From positions 1 through 64,000 of the IMG/VR virus record IMGVR_UViG_3300025469_000003: 64,000 bases of DNA, one strand, 5' to 3'. The position numbers were made by a program, and so were the translations under genes. Below, piece after piece: positions 8,126-16,677 of this stretch (position 1 is the stretch's first letter; each line of letters begins with the position of its first letter). A model generated the notes under the pieces. It had not been told where the DNA came from. It saw nothing but the letters and a program-made list of their open reading frames with translations, and searched no databases. This DNA comes from a virus.

Positions 8126-11100
8126 ATGGCAGATCAAGAGCAAGGCATTCAAACTCCGGCAACACCGAACTTGGAAGAGCCGGTAGCAGTTAATGTGCCG
8201 TCTGAGACCGCTCCTGCGCCTCCGACGCAATCTTTGATTCCAGCGGCCCCGGTGACTATTCCTACCGTTGACGAACTTGCGAAGGCCGGGGAACAGGTGT
8301 CGCATATTCCAGACAACCGTGTTATCCGCCTGAGCACTGGGCACATCGCAGTCGGGAATAGTGAGGACATCGAAAAGGCTCTGAAGGTCGATCCCGGAGC
8401 CACGGAGATTCCTAATGCGCCCGGCTACGTTACTGTCCGGTTGTCCAGTGGACACATCGGAAGAATGCCTAAAGAGCAAGTCATCGACGCAATGAAGGCA
8501 GACCCTAAGATGCGTGTGCTCGCCGGAGACACGAAGGGAATGCTTGACCCGAACGCAAAACAAGATCAGGCGTTGAAGGAACTTGCTAAGCCGCCGGATG
8601 CGCATCAAATGGGCATGGGTCCAGAGGCCGAGTTTGTGACCGGCATGGGAAAAGGTGCGGTCGAGACGCTGCGTGGTTTAAAGGGCGTGATTGCGCATGT
8701 TGTTGGAGAAAAAGTTGCCGACGACTGGACTACAAACAACATGCCGAAGATCATGACTGTGGATACCGAAGGCAAGACGGCGTATGAAAGCGCCGGTAAG
8801 TTTGCCGAAGGTATTGCGGAGTGGATTTCTGGTGACGCAGCATTGAAAGGTTTGAGCGTTGCTGCGAAGCTCGGGCTGGCCGGGAAGATTGCTGACTTGG
8901 CAAAAACAAGTCCATACGCCGCTCGCTTTATCAGTCTTGGTTTGGACGCCGTGCGTGGTGCCACGGTTGGTGGTGCTATCGGCGGAGTCAAGGGCGCTGC
9001 GGGTAGTGAAGGTTTGAAGGGAGCCGCCGAGGGAGCCGTTGGAGGAGCCTTGATGATCGGCACAGCCGGTTTGACGGGCATGGGCCTTGAGGCCGTGGAC
9101 AAAGCTGCGGGAATTTGGCTTGCAAAGTATGCAGCCGCTCCGCCTAAAGAAGGTGCGCCGTCGCTTGGACAACTCGCTGTGAAATACGGGACCCGTGCTA
9201 CGGCAGGGGCTATCCTATGGAAAGTGCGAGACTCCGCGCCTGCGCCAGTGAAGGGTCTCGTGACTATGATGTTGTACGGCCTTGGCTTCGAGTCTATGGG
9301 AGCCTTGGCGAGAGACATTCCTAAAGAGCTTTCAGAAAATCCGACTGTGGTTAGCGGCGCACAAAAGGCCGCGCACAACCTAGCTCCTATCTTCAATCGC
9401 GCCGCTGGGGAGAGGGGTTTTGAAGAGGTTCCGGGAGAAGAGGCTGCTGCGCCGACTGAGAAGGCTGCGCCCGAGGCTACGCCGAAGGCCATGGTTGCGC
9501 CTGCCGCGCCTGCCCCTGCTCCAACTGAAGGAACTGCCTTTAAGACCCCTCCGGTAGGCCAGCCTACGGCGGCAGGAAACGTTGATTTTGGAAAGATTAC
9601 GCCAGAGCCTACCCTGGGCGAGCATCCGGCTACGCCTATTCTGCGGGCAGAGCAAGAAGCGAAGGCGCGTGAGGCCAACGGCCAGCCAGCGCCGGGCACG
9701 CCTGCGAAGGCTACAGGTGAGGAAGTAAAGGCCGTGGAAGAGGCCAAGCCAGCAGAACCAGTCAAAGCACCAGCCAAGCCCGGAACACAGAAACAGACGC
9801 CTCCAAATCACGTTGAGGCCCATGCAAAAGCAGCAGAGGCTACAGCCGTAGACGGTGCAAAGCCCATGGTGTACAACGGGACCGTGGAAGGAACTGCGTA
9901 CTTTACGGACCCCGAACGTGGTAACACAACGTACACGCTTTCTGAGAAGGAAGTCACGCCTGAGAACTTGATGATGCGCCGCGACCTGACTCCTCCGCCA
10001 GAGATCGCTCCGGCGGTAAGAGCATTTCAGGAAGTAGCTGCGCCGTCTCACGCCGAAGGCGAAGTGCCCAAAGTTAAGACTCCTAAAATTGAGGCCCCGC
10101 CGCCTCAAGAATCTAGTACTCGTGTTATAGAAAGTTACTTGAACACCAGAAATAATCAACGTGTTAATGTGATAGAAACTACTGAAGGAAGGCGTTACAT
10201 TGAATATCCAGACAATATATCAGAACTATCGGGAGCAGGAACTGGAATTTACAGCAAAAGTTTCATAGATGACGCTGTGTCAAGAGGCATATTGAAAAAA
10301 ATAACAATAGTTCCACTAGGCTCAGCCGAAGGTGTTGGAGAACCACCTCTTCCTAAGAGCAAGATTACGGCAGGAACACCTGAAGCAGACAATTACATCA
10401 AACAGTTCAAAGAATCTCACCCCGAAGCTGTCGCGCCTAAAGCAAAGGGCGTCGCTCCGATGACAGACGAGGAAATTCTTGCCACACAGCAGGCCAACAA
10501 AGGCACCATGGATTTCCGTGGGAAGTTTGACAGCGAGGCCGAGGCGCAGAAAAAGATCGACACCAGCGGCGAAAAATATAAGGGCTGGAAGCCGTTCCAG
10601 ATCAAGTACGGAAACAGGGCTGGTGAATGGCGTATTGCACGACCGATTATTACTAATGAAAATCTTAATTCATTTGATATTAGTAAAGAGGAAGTAATTT
10701 TCGGCCATGAAGCCGCAGGCCATTGTTTAATGGCAGATATTACTGATACACCCACGAAAGAAGGGATTGAATTTACTCCGACAGGGGCACGCACACGTAT
10801 TGATTTTGATAAAATAGTCCAAGCAGAGGCAGACCATCCTGAAGAAATAAGCAATCTGTTGGCGACGTTTGCGGGAACTCGTGCTATTGAAATTGGGAAA
10901 AATAATCCTATACAAAGCAAACTTCTTACATTTGCAGCCGGGCCTCGTATAGACGAGATCATGGGTTATACTAGTCGTAATGCAGACATGAATGTAATTG
11001 GAAGCGACGGCTACAGATTTAAGAAAGTTTTAGAGGCGTTAGGAATACCGAAAGAACTTCACCAGCAAGCGTGGGACACATATTCACAGCACGCTAAGGA

Positions 11101-11527
11101 ATTGTTGCGTCATTATCCAAACGCCGTCAGTCAGGCTATTAACTTCTTTAGAGACCCTGAGAATGTTGGTCGGAGGAAATTTTCTCAGGAGGAAGTGCAA
11201 AAACTCGTTAATGATATTCGTGGTAAAGAAGCTATTCCTGACAGAGTTAATGATGCTCTTAAAACTACTGACCTCGAAGCTCGGAGACAAAAGTTTTGGG
11301 ACCTAATGAAAGATCAGCCTGTTGAGGACGAGTCAAAGCTCGCTTACCAGAGGAAGTATGGTCCGACCGGCGGAGAAGCGATTTGGCTGGCTAAACAAGC
11401 TATGAAAGGCGCGGACGAGCATGCCGCTGCTCCAATAAAAGGAGCAAGCACGTTCGCCAGCAACACGTCTCAGGCTCAAAGAATGAAGCGCCTTGAGGCC
11501 ATTGGCAAAGCTGGAAGAGGGTATTGA
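8126..11527 (+). CDS. Very large probable internal virion (ejection) protein
   Basis: 1133 aa, the largest in the window. Residues ~60-135 hold two copies of a ~45-residue unit built around VIRLSTGHI and VTVRLSSGHI. Residues ~270-330 are Gly/Ala-rich and hydrophobic, as in membrane-active ejection proteins. The middle is Pro/Ala/Glu-rich and low complexity. Near residue 861 is HEAAGH, close to but not the HExxH zincin motif. Around residues 790-850 AT content rises relative to the GC-rich core, suggesting a domain of different origin. Comparable in place and size to T7 gp16-type proteins; unproven. Confidence 0.6.
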   Translation: MADQEQGIQTPATPNLEEPVAVNVPSETAPAPPTQSLIPAAPVTIPTVDELAKAGEQVSHIPDNRVIRLSTGHIAVGNSEDIEKALKVDPGATEIPNAPGYVTVRLSSGHIGRMPKEQVIDAMKADPKMRVLAGDTKGMLDPNAKQDQALKELAKPPDAHQMGMGPEAEFVTGMGKGAVETLRGLKGVIAHVVGEKVADDWTTNNMPKIMTVDTEGKTAYESAGKFAEGIAEWISGDAALKGLSVAAKLGLAGKIADLAKTSPYAARFISLGLDAVRGATVGGAIGGVKGAAGSEGLKGAAEGAVGGALMIGTAGLTGMGLEAVDKAAGIWLAKYAAAPPKEGAPSLGQLAVKYGTRATAGAILWKVRDSAPAPVKGLVTMMLYGLGFESMGALARDIPKELSENPTVVSGAQKAAHNLAPIFNRAAGERGFEEVPGEEAAAPTEKAAPEATPKAMVAPAAPAPAPTEGTAFKTPPVGQPTAAGNVDFGKITPEPTLGEHPATPILRAEQEAKAREANGQPAPGTPAKATGEEVKAVEEAKPAEPVKAPAKPGTQKQTPPNHVEAHAKAAEATAVDGAKPMVYNGTVEGTAYFTDPERGNTTYTLSEKEVTPENLMMRRDLTPPPEIAPAVRAFQEVAAPSHAEGEVPKVKTPKIEAPPPQESSTRVIESYLNTRNNQRVNVIETTEGRRYIEYPDNISELSGAGTGIYSKSFIDDAVSRGILKKITIVPLGSAEGVGEPPLPKSKITAGTPEADNYIKQFKESHPEAVAPKAKGVAPMTDEEILATQQANKGTMDFRGKFDSEAEAQKKIDTSGEKYKGWKPFQIKYGNRAGEWRIARPIITNENLNSFDISKEEVIFGHEAAGHCLMADITDTPTKEGIEFTPTGARTRIDFDKIVQAEADHPEEISNLLATFAGTRAIEIGKNNPIQSKLLTFAAGPRIDEIMGYTSRNADMNVIGSDGYRFKKVLEALGIPKELHQQAWDTYSQHAKELLRHYPNAVSQAINFFRDPENVGRRKFSQEEVQKLVNDIRGKEAIPDRVNDALKTTDLEARRQKFWDLMKDQPVEDESKLAYQRKYGPTGGEAIWLAKQAMKGADEHAAAPIKGASTFASNTSQAQRMKRLEAIGKAGRGY

Positions 11528-11552
11528 CATCCGCTTTTAGTTTTGCTATACT
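11524..11552 (+). promoter_or_regulatory. Strong sigma-70-type promoter
   Basis: TTGACA at 11524-11529 and TATACT at 11547-11552 with an exact 17-base spacer. It overlaps the stop codon of the preceding large gene and is followed at once by a perfect Shine-Dalgarno (TAAGGAGGTGA, 11554-11564). It separates the virion genes from the small genes and endonuclease that follow. Confidence 0.8.
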
Positions 11553-11567
11553 GTAAGGAGGTGAGTT

Positions 11568-11609
11568 ATGAAGGAAAGAAGAGGTGATATATGCGCCCAG
11601 ATGAGTTAG
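11568..11609 (+). CDS. Possible 13-aa leader peptide
   Basis: ATG 11568 lies 6 bases after the perfect Shine-Dalgarno at 11554-11564 and runs 13 codons to TAG. It overlaps the start of the next gene in another frame, so translation may couple to it. Because the ribosome site is the best in the window yet serves so short a frame, a leader role is plausible but unproven. Confidence 0.35.
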   Translation: MKERRGDICAQMS

Positions 11610-11737
11610 AATTTCAAAAGCTGTTGGGCAGGCTACGGATGTTGCCTGAGTCTGAGAAGGCAAAGATTCGGGAACGCATCTACAAAGACATTCGCATAAA
11701 GCCGAAGACTACAAACTCCCCTAAAGAGAAAAAGTAA
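11591..11737 (+). CDS. Small charged protein
   Basis: 48 aa, ATG 11591 preceded by GAGGTG at 11581. Highly charged, Lys/Arg/Glu-rich, predicted helical with a basic tail. It lies between the promoter at 11524 and the GIY-YIG gene. No family recognised. Confidence 0.6.
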   Translation: MRPDELEFQKLLGRLRMLPESEKAKIRERIYKDIRIKPKTTNSPKEKK

Positions 11738-11742
11738 CCTAT

Positions 11743-12243
11743 ATGGTTATTTATCTAATTCGCAACAAAATCAACGGAAAAGAATACGTCGGACAGACTG
11801 TGCAAAGTTTAGAACGACGTTGGCAAATCCATTTGTGTGGAAAACAACAAGCTATTGATCTGGCTATTAAGAAGTATGGTGCTGAAAATTTTGAATTATC
11901 AACATTAGCATGGCCACGAACTTTAGAAGAAATGAATGTTGGAGAAGAGGCCCATATATTTTCACGCCATACGATAGCTCCGAAGGGATACAACCTACTT
12001 CCCGGAGGCAACAATCATCGCCCTACCTCCGAAACTAGAGCCAAACTTCGAGCATCTCGTGCTGGCCAAATACGCCCTTCTTGTACTGAAGAAACAAAAT
12101 TAAAAATGAGACTAGCACATTTGGGAAAACCCGGAACCATGTTGGGAAAGAAGTTTACACAGGAACACAGAAAAAAATTAAGCATTGCGGCGTTTAAGCG
12201 CGAAGCAGTAAGGAGACAAATTCGTGCCTCTTCCAATATATGA
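11743..12243 (+). CDS. GIY-YIG homing endonuclease with NUMOD3-like repeats
   Basis: 166 aa. The N-terminus has the catalytic pattern VIYLIRN...KEYVGQT (the GIY-YIG elements) with R-W-x-x-H following, as in the I-TevI nuclease family. The C-terminal ~65 residues have repeated S-x-E-x-x-x-K-L and GKP-type segments typical of NUMOD3 DNA-binding modules. It overlaps the next gene by 20 bases. A mobile element of phage genomes; its former insertion target is not obvious here. Confidence 0.9.
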   Translation: MVIYLIRNKINGKEYVGQTVQSLERRWQIHLCGKQQAIDLAIKKYGAENFELSTLAWPRTLEEMNVGEEAHIFSRHTIAPKGYNLLPGGNNHRPTSETRAKLRASRAGQIRPSCTEETKLKMRLAHLGKPGTMLGKKFTQEHRKKLSIAAFKREAVRRQIRASSNI

Positions 12244-12892
12244 AGGAGGGTCTTTAGCTAGAAAGATAGACGCCTACCAGCCCGACATCGAAACGCAGAT
12301 TCGCATCGAGCATGAGATTTTGCAAGCGCAAGAGGCTGCCCCAAGCATTTATTCTAGCCATGTCTCAAAAAGAGCCAAAGATGCTTGGGAAGAAAAATTT
12401 TTTTTGAACTGTGAGCGCCATCGTCATTTCCGGGTTCGAGACCAAGATGAGATTACTTCGGAGCGCCCCGGGCGCCGTCTGCACATTCAGCAGTTCGTAC
12501 AGATGTTGAATACGCTGCCACGCAGACGCTTCATTCTCAATTCTTGGGGAGTGAGGGGCATGAGGGGCCTGAATGCCAGCGTAGGAGGCGGCAAACCGCG
12601 CTATGTACTGGCTCTGGATGACGGTGTGATGCCGGAATGGTCCTACATTACCCTTGACGAGCATGGCCTGCCGAAGAAGCTCGCGGCGCGAGGCTGGCGG
12701 GCGGTGTTGCTCGTCTTGCTCAGGTCCGGCCTGATTACGGAGTCTGAAATGCAAAAGCTGTTCGGCTTCGCCACAGGGACGCCCGGCGCATTGTTTCGGA
12801 AGTATCTTTTTGAGCAGCGCAACCATCGGTTTGCCGATGGAGAGGAGTGGGTCGAACGTGCCCGCATTCGACCGAATGAGAGGTATGAATGA
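12224..12892 (+). CDS. Hypothetical protein
   Basis: 222 aa starting at GTG 12224 behind AAGGAG; it overlaps the endonuclease before it and shares ATGA with the gene after it. The mid region is basic (RPGRRLHIQQF) and the end is helical (LVLLRSGLITESEMQKLFG), reminiscent of a winged-helix. Function unknown. Confidence 0.6.
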   Translation: MPLPIYEGGSLARKIDAYQPDIETQIRIEHEILQAQEAAPSIYSSHVSKRAKDAWEEKFFLNCERHRHFRVRDQDEITSERPGRRLHIQQFVQMLNTLPRRRFILNSWGVRGMRGLNASVGGGKPRYVLALDDGVMPEWSYITLDEHGLPKKLAARGWRAVLLVLLRSGLITESEMQKLFGFATGTPGALFRKYLFEQRNHRFADGEEWVERARIRPNERYE

Positions 12893-13365
12893 CGAAGGAA
12901 AATTTCGAGAAAGCACAATTGTTTATGAAAGTCTGGCAGGAAGCGGGCCATCTTGGTGAGCAGGCAATGATGGCAGTGGCCTTTGCTATTAGAAATAGAC
13001 AAAGGGCTGGGTGGGAAGGCGGGTTCTGGCTGAAGGTGATCGAATATGCTGGCAGACTGCGGTATAACGATGCCCCACTTAATTTGGACTGGCCGGACCT
13101 GAGAGACCCAATTGTGCATCGGGTCTTGGCGAGGATTGACGGCGTATATGATGGGTCTGCGTCCGACAACCTTACGAGCGTCACAGCGCCGATGCCCATC
13201 GAGCGGTATGCTTGGCAGGGCGGAGATTCCGCGCAGGTTCGTACTGGAAAGTATTGGGCGGAACTCTCGGGCATAACAAACAAAGAATTTTTGGAAAGAA
13301 TTGTTCGGGACCCGGCAAGTCACCCCAAGACTTCTACAGTCGGAAGTCTGACGTTCTTTGCATAG
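12889..13365 (+). CDS. Possible SleB-like cell wall hydrolase
   Basis: 158 aa, translationally coupled to the previous gene. GEQAMMAVAFAIRNR followed by GFWLKVI resembles the helical start of SleB-type cell wall hydrolases (Hydrolase_2), and SDNLT...A near the middle fits their conserved Asp-x-x-Thr region. No signal peptide is seen. It is the last plus-strand gene before the convergent junction at 13.37 kb. The similarity is by eye; the usual catalytic Glu is not certain. Confidence 0.5.
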   Translation: MTKENFEKAQLFMKVWQEAGHLGEQAMMAVAFAIRNRQRAGWEGGFWLKVIEYAGRLRYNDAPLNLDWPDLRDPIVHRVLARIDGVYDGSASDNLTSVTAPMPIERYAWQGGDSAQVRTGKYWAELSGITNKEFLERIVRDPASHPKTSTVGSLTFFA

Positions 13366-13387
13366 GAGCGATACGATTGCCGCTGTT

Positions 13388-13564
13388 TTAAGAAGTTTTC
13401 TGGTCTGAGGGAAAATTCTTTTGCCATGCTTCGTTGACTCCAGCCGCCGTTGTAATAGTTTGAATCGCTATACGTCCTACCCATTCTATCAAAGCAGGCA
13501 CAAACCAAGCAACAACCAGAATCAATCCCAAAAATACCCAAATAGCCCCATCTAAGTTGTTCAT
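13388..13564 (-). CDS. Small membrane protein, holin-like in form
   Basis: 58 aa with GGAGG five bases before ATG 13564. Residues ~8-25 form one hydrophobic segment (IWVFLGLILVVAWF), then an amphipathic helix and a polar tail. It lies 23 bases from the convergent plus-strand gene whose product may act on cell walls, so a holin or lysis accessory role is possible but not shown. Confidence 0.65.
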   Translation of the reverse strand: MNNLDGAIWVFLGLILVVAWFVPALIEWVGRIAIQTITTAAGVNEAWQKNFPSDQKTS

Positions 13565-13575
13565 TTTTTCCTCCG

Positions 13576-14307
13576 TTAGCCTTGGTCTATTGTTCTTCCT
13601 TTTGGAAGTACTTTTACTACTTTTCCTGTTTCATCTAGCTCCGTCACATGGCCATCTCGCATTACATATTGGTGGTTAGACGCGATGTTAGGCCGGATAT
13701 TCATTAAGGAAGGCTTAGTCAGCGTCTCTTGCGTGCGGTAGTCGTAATGATACAAAGGAACGTCGATCATAACAAAGGTTTTAATTTTGTTAGAAATTTT
13801 AGCACTCCATGCAGCGTCTTCCCCTTTTTGAACATCTGGAAACTTTTCAGACTTCGCAATGCTCGCCTTTGTCGGGTTCCAGTGAGCTGTTCTCCCACCT
13901 GTAACAGTCTGGTCGGTGTCTTTCACAAACCAAAGCGTCTTGTACTCAGGAGTACGCACTAACAAGCGAGGCTTTTTGTAAATGTCTTCTGTCCAGAAGA
14001 TGGTCATTCCTATTACGTCAACATCTGGATGCGAATGCAAAGTATCTATGATAAGTTCCAAATAGTCTGAGAATACACGGTCATCATCGTCGATATAGCA
14101 GAGGTGGGTTCCGTTTGCCATATCAAGTAATTTATTACGCTTTGCACCTATCGTTATTTCGCCGTTGTCTTCTAGCGTTATGATCTCGACTTCCTCGGGG
14201 TTCGGCAATGCATTCTTTTGTGCATTTAATCCACGCAGTAGCCTATTAAACTTTTCTTTTCGTGAGGGCACCGTAGGAATAAGAATACTTAATAATGGTT
14301 GCTTCAT
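13576..14307 (-). CDS. GT2 glycosyltransferase
   Basis: 243 aa. LSILIPTVPSR opens a GT2 domain; GAKRNKLLDMANGTHLCYIDDDDR supplies the nucleotide-sugar and metal-binding DDD. A C-terminal ~40-residue polar extension follows the catalytic part. Its ATG overlaps the end of the epimerase gene by 4 bases, so the two are co-translated. Part of the minus-strand glycan cassette 13.6-18.7 kb. Confidence 0.85.
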   Translation of the reverse strand: MKQPLLSILIPTVPSRKEKFNRLLRGLNAQKNALPNPEEVEIITLEDNGEITIGAKRNKLLDMANGTHLCYIDDDDRVFSDYLELIIDTLHSHPDVDVIGMTIFWTEDIYKKPRLLVRTPEYKTLWFVKDTDQTVTGGRTAHWNPTKASIAKSEKFPDVQKGEDAAWSAKISNKIKTFVMIDVPLYHYDYRTQETLTKPSLMNIRPNIASNHQYVMRDGHVTELDETGKVVKVLPKGRTIDQG

Positions 14308-15326
14308 GATTGTTTTGCCTCGATATACTCCAAAGCCCTAGCCAGACCTTCTTTAAGCGTGATCTTCGGCTCAAGGCCAAAGTGTTTTTGTTTTGCGGTG
14401 TCTCCAACCCTTGCAAAGACGCCCTCTGGCTGGTGTATATTACCGACCACTTGTGGAACGTATCCGCACAACTTTGCAGCGGTGGAAGTCAGCGTCTTTA
14501 TGCTGGTGGCTATTCCGGTCGAGAGGTTGAGGGTATCTCCCGCGTGCATCACGTCCATGGTTTTGAATATGCCGTCAACACAGTCTTCGATGTGAATGAA
14601 GTCCCGAATCTGATTGCCGGTCCCCCACACCATAATGATCGGGGAGTGCCGGTAGTCCAGCACTCGTTTGCAAATGCTCCGGTAGTCCAGCACTCGTTTG
14701 CAGATGCTAGGGAACGGATAGGTCATATCTTGATCTTCTCCGTACCCGGAGAATGGGCGGTACACCACGGAGTCTAGCCCGTGTTTTTCGTAGGCTAGGT
14801 GGGCCAGAAATTCATGCGTTAGCTTCGCCCATCCGTAGCTCATGTCCGGTATACCAATCTCTTGTGCCTTAAAATCTAACATATTTTCTTTTAATAATAA
14901 TATGCCTCGTATATCCTCGTTTTGCAGACAAACGGGGTATGCGGCGCTGGAACTGAAACACAGCGTCTTGCGTGGCCGAGCCTTGGCTGCCCATTGCCAG
15001 TACGCGGCGTCGATGGCTAGATCCTCTGCTACGGCGAGAGGGCTGTCTTCGATCATAAGCCGACCACCGACAATGGCGGCTAGGTGGACGGCGTAGTCGA
15101 ACTCAGCCTCCATGTTGTGAGCGAAGTATTCCCGGCAATCCATCTTGAAGAAGTAAAAGTTGTTGTAGTCGTAAGGCATGTAAAAGGGCCATTTAACGGG
15201 GTCAATCGCTCCCGTTTTGGGTACGAGCGGGTCCACAACGCATACTTTGTCGCCTCGGTCCAGAAACCGTTTAGTGATGTGGCGTCCGACGAAGCCCGCG
15301 CCTCCGCTAATTAGTACGGTGTTCAT
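14304..15326 (-). CDS. NAD-dependent sugar epimerase/dehydratase
   Basis: 340 aa of the short-chain dehydrogenase type. SGGAGFVGRH is the NAD(P)-binding glycine motif; SSSAAYP and YGWAK give the catalytic Ser and Tyr-x-x-x-Lys; RPFSGYG follows as in GDP-sugar epimerases. It probably makes or interconverts a nucleotide sugar for the neighbouring glycosyltransferases. A 10-residue tandem duplication (ICKRVLDYRS type, see 14649-14708) lies after the substrate loop. GDP-fucose synthase-like or UDP-sugar epimerase are both possible. Confidence 0.85.
   Translation of the reverse strand: MNTVLISGGAGFVGRHITKRFLDRGDKVCVVDPLVPKTGAIDPVKWPFYMPYDYNNFYFFKMDCREYFAHNMEAEFDYAVHLAAIVGGRLMIEDSPLAVAEDLAIDAAYWQWAAKARPRKTLCFSSSAAYPVCLQNEDIRGILLLKENMLDFKAQEIGIPDMSYGWAKLTHEFLAHLAYEKHGLDSVVYRPFSGYGEDQDMTYPFPSICKRVLDYRSICKRVLDYRHSPIIMVWGTGNQIRDFIHIEDCVDGIFKTMDVMHAGDTLNLSTGIATSIKTLTSTAAKLCGYVPQVVGNIHQPEGVFARVGDTAKQKHFGLEPKITLKEGLARALEYIEAKQS
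14649..14708. repeat. 30-bp in-frame tandem duplication inside the epimerase gene
   Basis: Two adjacent 30-bp copies (14649-14678 and 14679-14708) differ at one base. Because 30 is a multiple of 3 the frame is kept and 10 residues are repeated. The near-identity suggests a recent slippage event or an assembly artefact. Confidence 0.9.
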
Positions 15327-15343
15327 TGTGTTTTCTCCTGTGG

Positions 15344-16051
15344 TTAAATCTCTGCTTTGAAAAAGCCGCGAGCACAGTTTGGAATACTAAAATCGGAATG
15401 CATCGGTTCTAAAGAAAGCAAGGTTATATTACTAAATCCTGCAATCTTTAACCAGCTTATCATACAAGGCACGTTCGGTCCTGTCCAACATGAAAAGTCG
15501 GTGTTACATTGGTCAGCGTCATAAAAGGCGCAGGCCGGAGTTTTGACCTCTTGCAAATCAATGTGTCCTTCGATTAAAGCATACTCTTTGCAAATTGCTC
15601 TAACCTTTTCAAAAGCTAAGAGAGGGTGTTTTAGATGGTAATAAACCCCAAACATAAAAACAATGTCGAACATTCCAACATTTTTTGGGTTTATATCATA
15701 TACACTCATTTGCATGGATTCTACTTTTGAATGTAAAGCATCGTGAGCAAAATCAAAAGGCTCTTTTGAAGGTCCGGTTTTTACAAGGCTAGGATCGTAA
15801 AAATATCCTAAGTCTCCTTGTGATGTATCCCATTTATCAAGAGCAACAACTCGTGATGCGCCTCGTTTTTCTGCTAAAAAAGAATTGAAGCCATCCCACG
15901 CCCCAATATCAAGAATGCTTTTTCCAGCAAGGTTTTGAGGAAGGTTAGGATAGTAATAATGTAAATCTTCTACCCTAAACATGCCGGGAGTAGTGATTCC
16001 ATTTCCAAGGTCAATGCAGTGAAACCAATGAAAATCATTTACAGATTTCAC
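15344..16051 (-). CDS. Class I SAM-dependent methyltransferase (CmoB-like)
   Basis: 235 aa. SILDIGAWDGFNSF is the SAM-binding motif I, ALDKWD the acidic loop, and FDIVFMFGVYYHL motif IV/post-I, the pattern of DUF1698/CmoB-like methyltransferases. In a glycan cassette it more likely methylates a sugar than tRNA. It overlaps the upstream methyltransferase gene by 4 bases. Confidence 0.8.
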   Translation of the reverse strand: MKSVNDFHWFHCIDLGNGITTPGMFRVEDLHYYYPNLPQNLAGKSILDIGAWDGFNSFLAEKRGASRVVALDKWDTSQGDLGYFYDPSLVKTGPSKEPFDFAHDALHSKVESMQMSVYDINPKNVGMFDIVFMFGVYYHLKHPLLAFEKVRAICKEYALIEGHIDLQEVKTPACAFYDADQCNTDFSCWTGPNVPCMISWLKIAGFSNITLLSLEPMHSDFSIPNCARGFFKAEI

Positions 16052-16677
16052 AGGGAATCCTCTCTTTCATTGTTAAAAAAATCACAGCCGTGTGAAATGA
16101 CAGCCATGCAGTATAGTTTGTATACGTGGAAGCCTTGCGCCGTAGCATAGTGGATTGTATCTTCGCCTCTGCAAAAGCCTTCGAGGGACGGCATATTCAA
16201 GCCCGGCGTTTCGTAACAATCGTCGATGACTACTAAAGCTGGCTCACGTAAGAGTTTGGAAACGGCTTTGTACTCTTCGAGGTTTATTGCATAGCTCCCG
16301 CCGTCCAAAAAAGCCAAGTCTATCGGGGTAGTCGAAGCAGAGATTGTACTTACTGAGTCCGCACAGATGAGGTTAACAAACGGGTGCAGGCCCTCTTGTA
16401 CAAGGTATGCAGAGCATGTGGCGACAGCGCTGGGGTCGTTGTCAATCGAAGTGAAGGCCCCGCCATGCTCTTTAATCCATTGAGCGATGTAATAGGTACT
16501 GTGGCCGTCTCCGATGCGGAACTCAGTATTGCGTAGACAGCCTGCTTCTACTACGTTCAACGGAATCTGTTTGAGTTTGAGAAGGGCGTTTAGAAATTGT
16601 GCAAGATACCAACCACGTCCTTCGTTTTTCGGCGGTAGAGTAGAAAAGATATTATGCAAAGGGCACCCCTTTGGCAT
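16048..16677 (-). CDS. Methyltransferase-like protein
   Basis: 209 aa. VEAGCLRN and IGDGHSTYYIAQW match a variant SAM-binding motif I, TSIDNDP an acidic motif II, and DLAFLDGGSYAINLEEY and VVIDDCYE the later motifs of the Methyltransf_24 group, common beside glycosyltransferases. It overlaps the genes on both sides (4 and 26 bases), indicating tight coupling. Confidence 0.75.
   Translation of the reverse strand: MPKGCPLHNIFSTLPPKNEGRGWYLAQFLNALLKLKQIPLNVVEAGCLRNTEFRIGDGHSTYYIAQWIKEHGGAFTSIDNDPSAVATCSAYLVQEGLHPFVNLICADSVSTISASTTPIDLAFLDGGSYAINLEEYKAVSKLLREPALVVIDDCYETPGLNMPSLEGFCRGEDTIHYATAQGFHVYKLYCMAVISHGCDFFNNEREDSL

Noticed and set aside
8605-9777. 390-codon minus-strand frame opposite the largest gene
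   Set aside because: Ala/Pro/Ser-rich composition is what the complement of a GC-rich coding frame gives; the plus-strand gene has start, ribosome site and domain structure.
10690-10725. HEAAGH in the 1133-aa protein as a zinc protease motif
   Set aside because: The spacing is His-Glu-x-x-x-His, not HExxH, so a zincin call is not justified from sequence alone.
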